Below are positions 17,185-24,159 of a stretch of DNA of 64,000 nucleotides, in pieces. The stretch spans positions 1,419,501 through 1,483,500 of the forward strand of contig NZ_CP090975.1 in assembly GCF_021513215.1 (NCBI RefSeq), written 5' to 3'. The DNA is from Suttonella sp. R2A3 (GTDB lineage: Bacteria; Pseudomonadota; Gammaproteobacteria; Cardiobacteriales; Cardiobacteriaceae). The notes below the pieces were generated by a model, which worked only from the letters and a program-made list of their open reading frames with translations, was not told the DNA's origin and ran no database searches. Position 1 is the stretch's first letter; the number at the start of each line of letters is the position of its first letter. The translations under genes were made by a program, and so were the position numbers.

Positions 17185-18467
17185 AAGGCCTCCGTAATCG
17201 CTTGATAGTAAGGGTTGAGCGCTAAACGAATGTGTTGGATGATCAACTGCTCAGCATTAGGGTTTAGCCCTTGTTCATGACAAGCCTCTAGTGCTTGTCC
17301 CAAATATTGATGTAAGACGCCATAAGGCAAAGGCTGTTCGTTGAATGCTTCAACCAGCCGCGCCAACTCAGCTTGAATCGCGTCATTTGGCCAGTAATAG
17401 CGCGCGCGATCAGACAAACTATAGCGGCGCAGTAGTGCCAGCTCATGCTTATTACCGTGGTAGTACTTTTGCCAACGACTAGGCTCGGCGCACATCACCG
17501 CCTCTAACACCGCCTCAACGTCGACCCTAGCTTCAGGGCGAAATTCGCGCAACGCGCGGCTAAGCGCAAAAACAGCCTCACGGTAAGCAAAGGTGAGTGC
17601 CGGGCCGACCTTTAAAATCGCAAAATGATCGCGTACTAGCGCTTTGAATGCGCTCGGGGTTTGATAATCGGTGGAATGCGCTTCAAATAACGCATGGTCA
17701 AACTCATCAGCCAAGGCGACCAATTCCTGGGCAGCCTCTGGCTGATAGGCGATGACTTGATGGTGATCAAATTCCACACCGGGTTGAACGACCAAACCGA
17801 CCACGCGCGACCAAACCGCCTCTAAGCCGTGTTCGGCAAAAATGTCTTGATGCACACGGTACGTCTGACGTGCATCATCAGCGCTGCTTGGCGTGAGTAT
17901 ATCAAGATCTTCTTGCGCACCACCGGGCACAGGCACTTCTGTGCCAATAATATAGACAATCTTCCCAGCGTAAGGGCTGTCTTTGCTCGCTTCTTCAGCC
18001 GCCACACACAGGCGCGCAGCGCGTTTGGCAACCGTAACATCATCCAGCGGCACAGGATCATCCGCACAGCTCATGCTGCAATCGAGGTGGATTTTCGCAA
18101 AGCCGGCTTGCGCGTATTGACGGATCAGCTCTTCAGCTAAATCCATCGCCTCGTCTGCTGGTTTATCTTGCCAGGCATTGGGACCGAGATGGTCGCCGCC
18201 GAATACAAGCCGTTCTTCGCTGACACCTTCATTCAGCATGGCATCACGCGTTTGCGTGATAAATTCGCTCGGAGTTAGGCCGGTGTAGCCACCAAATTGA
18301 TCGACTTGGTTGGAGGTTGATTCAATCAACAACAACGCATCATAGGCTTTAGCGCTGGCAGCCGCTGCGCGTAAGACCATCGGGTGCGCACTGCACACCG
18401 AGACCACACCGCCTTTGCCGCTGCGTTTGTGTTCGCCAATAATGGATTGAAGTTTGTTTTCGCACAC
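17181..18467 (-). CDS. agaZ: AgaZ/KbaZ, tagatose pathway protein (aldolase-associated subunit)
   Basis: A 428-residue member of the KbaZ/GatZ/AgaZ family, described as the non-catalytic stabilising subunit of tagatose-1,6-bisphosphate aldolase and also proposed to act as a tagatose-6-phosphate kinase. Family segments seen: GVVSVCSAHPMVLRAA near the start, FGGDHLGPNAW and IHLDCSMSCADD. I chose GTG 18467, since AAGAGGA precedes it and the next residues match the family start; ATG 18500 in the same frame would overlap agaR. No catalytic aldolase (kbaY/agaY) gene is present in the operon. Confidence 0.87.
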   Translation of the reverse strand: MCENKLQSIIGEHKRSGKGGVVSVCSAHPMVLRAAAASAKAYDALLLIESTSNQVDQFGGYTGLTPSEFITQTRDAMLNEGVSEERLVFGGDHLGPNAWQDKPADEAMDLAEELIRQYAQAGFAKIHLDCSMSCADDPVPLDDVTVAKRAARLCVAAEEASKDSPYAGKIVYIIGTEVPVPGGAQEDLDILTPSSADDARQTYRVHQDIFAEHGLEAVWSRVVGLVVQPGVEFDHHQVIAYQPEAAQELVALADEFDHALFEAHSTDYQTPSAFKALVRDHFAILKVGPALTFAYREAVFALSRALREFRPEARVDVEAVLEAVMCAEPSRWQKYYHGNKHELALLRRYSLSDRARYYWPNDAIQAELARLVEAFNEQPLPYGVLHQYLGQALEACHEQGLNPNAEQLIIQHIRLALNPYYQAITEAL

Positions 18468-18471
18468 AGTG

Positions 18472-19266
18472 TTAATCCTCTTTATTCGTTGAATCGGCAA
18501 TCATGACCTGTACATGATGTTCTTCGCAAAGCTCCAAAAAGGGCTTAGGAATCTCTTGATCAGTGATAATGCCGTTGATTTGGCTGAGAGAGAGCACATG
18601 ACGGAATGCGCGCTGTCCGAATTTGCGCACATCGGCCAGCAAATACACTTCCTCAGCATGTTCAGCCATTAATTCAGTTAGCCGGGCGTTGAGTTCGTTG
18701 CCGCTTGTGAGCGCGGCATCGGCGTCAATCCCGTCAATCCCGATAAAAGCTTTAGAAAAATGGTAGGTTTTTAGGTTGGCGTGCGCCATGGTGCCACCAA
18801 ACGCCATAATGTCTTTACGCAGCTCGCCGCCTAGGGCATACAGTTTGGTGTGTTGGTGCAAACTCAGCGCACCAAGGGCTGCGAGGCTGTTCGCCATCAC
18901 ATTAATCGGCAGATCAGGCAGGGCACGTGCCATTTCTAGCGTGGTTGTGCCGGCACCAATAATAATGGCGCCTTCTTTGCCATCGACTAAATGATGGGCG
19001 GCGTAATGCCCGATGCGTTCTTTGGCGCTTTGAATATTCGGCGTGTCTTCGCTGTCTTGTTCGGCGGTGAAAAACCGCTGACGCAGCACAGCACCGCCAG
19101 ATTTTCGCTTGGCGAGCCCTAAGGTTTGTAGGTAATCAAGATCACGATAAATCGTCATCAAAGAGACGCTAAACTCTTCAGCGAGCGCTGCCGAAGACAC
19201 GCTACCCTCATCCAGTAAACGTCTTTGGATGAGTTCGCGTCGACTCACAGAGGTTAGATGCGCCAT
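18472..19266 (-). CDS. agaR: DeoR-family transcriptional repressor AgaR
   Basis: A 264-residue DeoR-type regulator, first gene of the aga operon. The N-terminal winged helix (residues about 8-60) includes ALAEEFSVSLMTIYRDLDYL; the C-terminal sugar-phosphate sensor domain contains GAGTTTLEMARAL and the IGIDGIDADAALT segment. ATG 19266 matches the family start, although no good ribosome site precedes it; the in-frame codons further upstream give an implausible hydrophobic extension. It probably represses the operon and is relieved by an amino-sugar phosphate. The palindrome at 19343-19359 is a candidate operator. Confidence 0.88.
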   Translation of the reverse strand: MAHLTSVSRRELIQRRLLDEGSVSSAALAEEFSVSLMTIYRDLDYLQTLGLAKRKSGGAVLRQRFFTAEQDSEDTPNIQSAKERIGHYAAHHLVDGKEGAIIIGAGTTTLEMARALPDLPINVMANSLAALGALSLHQHTKLYALGGELRKDIMAFGGTMAHANLKTYHFSKAFIGIDGIDADAALTSGNELNARLTELMAEHAEEVYLLADVRKFGQRAFRHVLSLSQINGIITDQEIPKPFLELCEEHHVQVMIADSTNKED

Positions 19267-19342
19267 GTTGAAAAATGTGGAAATAAAAATATAGTTGTTA
19301 TTATATGTTAATTTATGTGTGAAATACAAATAAATCCACACA

Positions 19343-19359
19343 CCAATTGACACAATTGG
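19343..19359. promoter_or_regulatory. candidate AgaR operator palindrome
   Basis: CCAATTG, ACA, CAATTGG is a perfect 7-3-7 inverted repeat, followed shortly by CAATTTTGTGT, which echoes the half-site in TTG/CAATT terms. It lies between agaR (minus) and the divergent hydrolase (plus). The function is inferred from position only. Confidence 0.5.
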
Positions 19360-19509
19360 TTTTGCTTATCAATTTTGTGTTACGTTCATAAAGTCGCGTA
19401 AAATAAGTCACTTAGGTGACTAAAAGACACACTATGATTGGTAAAAGAGGCTTTTGACGAACAAACGTTTGATGATTATAATAAACCCTGCTTATTTTTG
19501 AGGTGCGTT

Positions 19510-20370
19510 ATGACCATCGAACCCTTAACCATTGATGCCGGCGATGGGTTATTTTTAGCGGCTACACTGTTTCGCCCCGATACTCAGGCAAAAACGGCGC
19601 TGATGATCGCGCCAGCCACTGGCATCAAGCGCACGTTCTATCAAGCGATCGCTACCTGGCTGGCCGAAGTGGGCTATGGGGTGATCACCTTTGATAACCA
19701 TGGCATCGGTGAGTCATTATCTGGTCGTCTGAAGGGTTGTCCGGCAAGTTTAGAGAGCTGGGGCAGGCAAGACATGAGTGCTGTTTTTCGCGCGCTGAAA
19801 CAGCAGTTTCCTGATTGTGCGTACCATCTGATTGGTCATAGCGCGGGTGGGCAATTGCTCGGCTTGATGGAAGGTGCGCAGGCGTTGAATTCGGCGTTTT
19901 TGGTCGCGAGTTCATCAGGCTGCTTAAAAAACATGGACCAGCCATTCAAAGCCAAAGCGCATTTCTTTATGAATGGCTTTATTCCGCTGAGCAACGCGAT
20001 TTTTGGCTACACCCAATCATCCTGGGTTGGCATGGGTGAGCCGCTGCCTAAAGCCGTAGCTGCGCAGTGGGCGACATGGTGCAACGGTCGTGGATATGTC
20101 GAAACCGCGTTTGATAAAACGGTATTCGAGCACAGCTATCACACGCTGAACCTGCCGATACAATGGATTTATCTCAGCGATGATGAGATTGCTTGTGAGG
20201 CGAATGTGTTTGATATGCAGCGTGTGTTTAGCGCCGCCGAGCATACCACAACACGTCTTGAGCCTAAGGATTATGGTGTTTCCCATATCGGGCATATGCG
20301 TTTTTTCAGCCGTAAAAGTCGCGACACGCTTTGGCCACTGCTCACCGAGTGGCTTGAAAAGCATATTTAG
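19510..20370 (+). CDS. alpha/beta hydrolase, unknown substrate
   Basis: A 286-residue alpha/beta-hydrolase-fold protein. The nucleophile elbow GHSAGGQ gives the catalytic serine; the oxyanion region is in MIAPATGIKRTFYQ and FDNHGIGES. The histidine is probably in VSHIGHMRFF near the C-terminus, with an acid in between (YLSDDE). The overall layout matches the predicted hydrolases of COG4757. ATG 19510 follows AGGTG and is preferred to a TTG-initiated extension. It is divergent from agaR and could share its regulation, but nothing links it to amino sugars. Confidence 0.75.
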   Translation: MTIEPLTIDAGDGLFLAATLFRPDTQAKTALMIAPATGIKRTFYQAIATWLAEVGYGVITFDNHGIGESLSGRLKGCPASLESWGRQDMSAVFRALKQQFPDCAYHLIGHSAGGQLLGLMEGAQALNSAFLVASSSGCLKNMDQPFKAKAHFFMNGFIPLSNAIFGYTQSSWVGMGEPLPKAVAAQWATWCNGRGYVETAFDKTVFEHSYHTLNLPIQWIYLSDDEIACEANVFDMQRVFSAAEHTTTRLEPKDYGVSHIGHMRFFSRKSRDTLWPLLTEWLEKHI

Positions 20371-20375
20371 AGCGC

Positions 20376-20861
20376 TTAATCGTTATTCGGGCGGTATTTA
20401 GGCCGCAGACGAATGTATAGCGTACGCGTCACCTCGGCAACCACTGTTCCTTTGCGATCAACAATCTGTCCGTGAATGATCGGTTCGTATTTTTCGCCAC
20501 TCTCTGTGGCCGCGCACGCTTCTTCGATAAACGCTTCGCTGATCTTCGCCTCAAAAAAGACCGGGCCATGCCCAGGGGCGATATATTCAACCGTCGCCGC
20601 GCGATCCCAAATGTAATAGCGCTGCCAACCGAGCACGCCGAGCATTAAAGTCGCATAAACCGGGTCGGTCATTGAGAACAAGCTGCCGCCGTATTGGCTG
20701 CCGTTGATGTTGCGCGTAAAGGGCGATGAGCGCAAACGCACACGAGCGTAGGTAAACTCGCGATTGATCGCCTCCACCCAAATCCCAGTGAACAAAAAAG
20801 GCGGCCAAAAATTAAACACCCAACGCAGCACGTTAGGATGACGAAACAACCAAGCTTTCAT
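20376..20861 (-). CDS. DUF4442 hotdog-fold protein (putative thioesterase)
   Basis: A 161-residue protein of the DUF4442 family, a hotdog fold related to acyl-CoA thioesterases. The helix with NINGSQYGGSLFSMTDPVYA (about 52-71) is the hotdog central helix region, followed by the beta strands ATVEYIAPGHGPVFFEAKI and VAEVTRTLYIRLRP. No catalytic residue can be assigned with confidence. It ends 5 bp from the convergent hydrolase. A TATAAT on the minus strand (complement of 20893-20898) lies about 35 bp upstream. Confidence 0.8.
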   Translation of the reverse strand: MKAWLFRHPNVLRWVFNFWPPFLFTGIWVEAINREFTYARVRLRSSPFTRNINGSQYGGSLFSMTDPVYATLMLGVLGWQRYYIWDRAATVEYIAPGHGPVFFEAKISEAFIEEACAATESGEKYEPIIHGQIVDRKGTVVAEVTRTLYIRLRPKYRPNND

Positions 20862-21036
20862 TATCAGACAATCGTTTGAATCAATCGCGCATTATAGCGT
20901 GAACGAACGCTAAATCAGTAAAACATGCCTGTATAAATGTCCATACTGCGTAATAACGCCTAAAATAATCTCTGACTTGTTGTTACACTGCTTTGATTAT
21001 CGCGGTGAATAAATTTTTGATAAAAGGATAAACCTT

Positions 21037-21636
21037 ATGTGGGATCAACGATTTAGTGGTGATGAGTACGTCTATGGACGTGAACCGAATGATTTTCTAA
21101 AAGCTGAGTATGCACACATTCCTAAAGGTGGTCGTGTGCTTTGTTTGGCCGAAGGTGAGGGCAGAAATGCTGTATTTCTCGCCAAACTTGGCTATCAAGT
21201 CACTGGGGTGGATCAATCTTCGGTTGGCTTAAACAAGGCGCAAAAATTAGCCGCAGAAAACGGCGTAACCATTATCACCAAAATTTCCGATCTCGCCGAT
21301 TATGATTTGGGCGATAACGCCTGGGACGGCATTGTTTCGATCTTTGCTCATGTACCGCCCAAGGTGCGTCAAGACCTGCATCAACGCGCGATTCGTGGAT
21401 TAAAAAAAGACGGGGTGTTTTTATTAGAGGCCTACACCGAGCGCCAATTAACCATGAGCGGCGTTGGTGGGCCACCGGCTGAGAATAAGGACTACTTAAT
21501 GTCGCTAGCTGACCTAAAAGAAGAGCTAAAAGATTTAGAATTTATCATCGGCGCAGAAGTTGAGCGCACAATCAACGAAGGGACTAATCATTATGGCGAA
21601 AGCGCCGTGGTGCAGGTGGTTGCACGCAAAGACTAA
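21037..21636 (+). CDS. class I SAM-dependent methyltransferase (TehB-like)
   Basis: A 199-residue methyltransferase of the group annotated as tellurite-resistance-like or SAM-dependent methyltransferases. Motif I is GGRVLCLAEGEGRNAVFLAK (about 32-51), then VTGVDQSS with the acidic ribose-binding residue, and the VFLLEAYTERQ motif. Substrate unknown. AAAAGGATAA precedes the ATG. It is the last gene of ordinary composition before the AT-richer island. Confidence 0.82.
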   Translation: MWDQRFSGDEYVYGREPNDFLKAEYAHIPKGGRVLCLAEGEGRNAVFLAKLGYQVTGVDQSSVGLNKAQKLAAENGVTIITKISDLADYDLGDNAWDGIVSIFAHVPPKVRQDLHQRAIRGLKKDGVFLLEAYTERQLTMSGVGGPPAENKDYLMSLADLKEELKDLEFIIGAEVERTINEGTNHYGESAVVQVVARKD

Positions 21637-21854
21637 ACTGTATTCAGTGTTTTAATTGATAGTGTATATAATATAAAAACCCTAAGATTTCCGATGAAAA
21701 ATATTTTGGTGTCTGTCCAAATTAATCTATCGATAAAAATTGAAACCAGCAAGGCTTGGTGTTATAAATAATTGTTAACAAGTGAATTATAGGGATGTTG
21801 TAGTGTGTGCCTATGAATGGTTTGTTATTTGTCTAGATCACTGTGAGGAACTTT

Positions 21855-22955
21855 ATGACGTTTCAAAGCTCAGAGATATTTATTATAGATGGAAAGAAAA
21901 TAGGTGTAGATGCTGGTTTATGCCCTGAGTTGCCTAAAAATCATCCCCGAATTTTATATTCCGCAAAATACGGAGTTGCTTCATTTTGCTGGCGAGAATA
22001 TATTGGGACTTGGGAGATAAAAAATGGGGGGTTATACCTTGTTGATCTTGGGGGCAACTACACTCTAAAAGACGGAGAGCCTATATTGGCTGAATGGTAC
22101 ACAGGCGAAATGGTCATTGAGGAACAAAAAGAAAATAGTATAGATTATTTTTTAGACTGCTTTGAGCCGTTAGACGAACCCCGGCCGAGAATCGTCATTA
22201 ATAAAGGGAAAGTTGTTGATATTTCAATGGTAGCAAACCGCCCAATTTATCCTATTCCTGATGCTGATGAAATTAAAAATTTTGTGAAAAGATGTGGGAT
22301 TTCATCGTTGATCCACTTTACAACATTCGATAATGTGGATGGGATCATAAATCATGGAATCCTTGGGAAGAAAACTATAGCAAAGAGAGGGCTGTATTCA
22401 GTATCTAATGACCCACATCGTTATGATGGTGTGGCTGATGCTGTGTGTACTTCTATATCGTTCCCTAACTATAAAATGTTCTTTAAGCTTCAAAAAAATA
22501 ATCGAGAGAAGGATTGGGCAGTGCTAAAGCTTGATCCTAGGATCTTATGGGAAATTCCTTGTGCATTTTGTGTCACTAATGCGGCATCAAGTAAAGTAAA
22601 TAAAATACCTATCGAAGAAAGAAAGAGCTTTAATTCATTTGCTGCGATGTTTGAGGATAGGCCACCAAATATTAAACGTAGTGACTTGGGTATTCCTGAT
22701 AACTATCCTACTGATCCACAAGCTGAAGTTCTTATTTTAGAACCGGTTAGCCCAAATTACATTTTAGATATCTTTGTAAAAGAAGAAGGTAAAATTCATA
22801 ATAAAGAAAGTATACGAAGCTGGCAAACTATAGAGGATTTGCCTGGTTTACATCATTTTAAAATCCGACACGACGAGTCACTTTTTAAGTACAGGAAAGA
22901 CTTCGAATATTGGAGAAATGATCAAATATCGGACGATAACATGCCCGACTTTTAA
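21855..22955 (+). CDS. darT: DarT-type DNA ADP-ribosyltransferase toxin with extra N-terminal domain
   Basis: A 366-residue protein in two parts. Residues about 145-310 are a DarT (DUF4433) ADP-ribosyltransferase domain: IHFTTFDNVDGIINHGIL (153-170) starts the NAD pocket, DPHRYDG has candidate Arg189, ISFPNYKMFF follows, and PTDPQAEVL carries the likely catalytic Glu291. DarT enzymes attach ADP-ribose to DNA bases and are toxic unless reversed. Residues about 30-110 form a second domain with WREYIGTWEIKNGGLYLVDL, typical of an uncharacterised standalone family. ATG 21855 is set by GAGGAA upstream. Composition is clearly AT-richer than the flanks. The adjacent NADAR gene is the expected antidote, which favours a DarT1-like, guanine-modifying enzyme. 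Confidence 0.82.
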   Translation: MTFQSSEIFIIDGKKIGVDAGLCPELPKNHPRILYSAKYGVASFCWREYIGTWEIKNGGLYLVDLGGNYTLKDGEPILAEWYTGEMVIEEQKENSIDYFLDCFEPLDEPRPRIVINKGKVVDISMVANRPIYPIPDADEIKNFVKRCGISSLIHFTTFDNVDGIINHGILGKKTIAKRGLYSVSNDPHRYDGVADAVCTSISFPNYKMFFKLQKNNREKDWAVLKLDPRILWEIPCAFCVTNAASSKVNKIPIEERKSFNSFAAMFEDRPPNIKRSDLGIPDNYPTDPQAEVLILEPVSPNYILDIFVKEEGKIHNKESIRSWQTIEDLPGLHHFKIRHDESLFKYRKDFEYWRNDQISDDNMPDF

Positions 22956-23016
22956 GTATAGAGAAGACTTCGAATATTGGGGAGATGATCGAACATCGAA
23001 CGGTGAAATAACTTCG
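22880..23016 (+). repeat. imperfect tandem duplication of the darT 3' end
   Basis: A 68-bp unit (22880-22947) is followed by a diverged 69-bp copy (22948-23016), sharing among others CTTCGAATATTGG (22901-22913 and 22968-22980); a third short ACTTTTATA begins at 23017. The first copy encodes the last residues of DarT and the second lies past its stop. Read in register, the second copy still encodes FKYREDFEYWGDD against FKYRKDFEYWRND, so it looks like a displaced older gene end. Confidence 0.8.
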
Positions 23017-23051
23017 ACTTTTATAACATAATCAACACATAGAAATATATT

Positions 23052-23753
23052 ATGGCCAGCAGACCAATTTTTATACCGCAAGCATCAGGAAATTTGCTAG
23101 TAAGTACAGAATACGTGGATTTTGAATGGAGTCCAGGGATGGCTGTGAGTCAAAAGCAAAAATCTATTTTATCACTGCATGATGCAGCTATGCGCCTAAA
23201 TATTTGTACAAAGCCACTTGAAATATCGAGTAAATCTAAGAACGATCTCGGTGTAAATTTAAGTGCGTTCAACTTAAAAGGAACAACAAAAAAGCGAGAA
23301 AAAGCATTCACGGTAGAGTCATTATTTCAATCTAGCAAAGTATTTGAGGAAGGGGGACCGTATCGTGATCTTTTAAATGCAAGTTCAAGAATAGCAAAAA
23401 AAGATAAACGTTTACAGGAATCGGGAAGACTTATTGAATTCGATCTGTTTAATGAAAAGTGGCCTCTTGAACCAAAAACAGCATTTTATGACTGGATTTA
23501 CATTAATACCTTGGCAAAAAATGAGGACCTTGTAGAGCAGTTAGAACAATATGACGCCTTTACAGATATAGAATTTAACCCCAAAAAATCTATAAACTGT
23601 CAAGCCTACTCGGTTGCACTTTTCAGGGCATTAACGATGCGTAATTTAATAAGTGATGTTCTCGGTGACAGTAAGGCATATTTTGATATTCTTAAAAAAT
23701 GGCCAGTAAGTAATGCAATTGAAAATACACAGAAACAACCTGGACTACTATAA
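23052..23753 (+). CDS. DarT1-associated NADAR-type antitoxin
   Basis: A 233-residue protein matching what I know as the DarT1-associated NADAR antitoxin family (formerly a DUF). NADAR proteins hydrolyse ADP-ribose from guanine and so reverse the partner toxin. Landmarks: SQKQKSILSLHDAA (33-46), LEISSKSKNDLGVNLSAFNL (56-75), the NADAR-like core ESLFQSSKVFEEGGPY (89-104), WPLEPKTAFYDW, and AFTDIEFNPKKSINCQA (169-185). It lies 96 bp after darT in the same orientation with equally AT-rich codons; ribosome site weak. Assignment rests on motif recall and on the DarT neighbour. Confidence 0.78.
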   Translation: MASRPIFIPQASGNLLVSTEYVDFEWSPGMAVSQKQKSILSLHDAAMRLNICTKPLEISSKSKNDLGVNLSAFNLKGTTKKREKAFTVESLFQSSKVFEEGGPYRDLLNASSRIAKKDKRLQESGRLIEFDLFNEKWPLEPKTAFYDWIYINTLAKNEDLVEQLEQYDAFTDIEFNPKKSINCQAYSVALFRALTMRNLISDVLGDSKAYFDILKKWPVSNAIENTQKQPGLL

Positions 23754-23808
23754 GTCTAATAGACGTTGTGAGTATAGTACATAGGAATCATCAAATGAGG
23801 AGTCGACG

Positions 23809-23982
23809 ATGTCAGAACAATGGTTAGATAGTTTAATAACCGATGGTCCACAGCAAGGCTATGAATTAGCCATCAAATTAGCGCGAATGGGCGTGAAATA
23901 CACCCAACCTTCAGCAGAAATTCGCGACAAACTAAGACCAGGTTATGGCGAAGATGCAGACAGCTTAATATGGTCTTCTTAA
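23809..23982 (+). CDS. small protein of unknown function (57 residues)
   Basis: Preceded by GAGGAG at good spacing, ATG 23809 opens a 57-codon frame beginning MSEQWLDSLITDGPQQGYEL, with balanced host-like codons, unlike the AT-rich genes before it. I do not recognise it. After the TAA the same frame stays open for 18 more codons (to a TAA at 24037-24039) with protein-like content (AINFQTVAAANNYWRD), followed by a terminator. It may be a slightly longer gene cut by a stop mutation. It lies between the DarT/NADAR pair and hsdR (opposite strand). Confidence 0.55.
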   Translation: MSEQWLDSLITDGPQQGYELAIKLARMGVKYTQPSAEIRDKLRPGYGEDADSLIWSS

Positions 23983-24057
23983 GTCATCGCCATTAATTTC
24001 CAAACCGTTGCGGCAGCCAATAACTACTGGCGCGATTAATAACAAAATAAGATGAGC

Positions 24058-24086
24058 AACCCAGTACACAGACGCTGGGTTCTTTT
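24058..24086 (+). terminator. terminator after the small ORF
   Basis: AACCCAG (24058-24064) pairs with CTGGGTT (24075-24081), followed by CTTTTT. It ends the plus-strand transcript that includes darT, the antitoxin and the small ORF before convergent hsdR. Confidence 0.8.
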
Positions 24087-24159
24087 TGGTTAGGCTTGCT
24101 CTAACGGATGCTAGGTAAAAGTGCACTCACATAAACATCTGAAGGGCGAGAAAACACGT

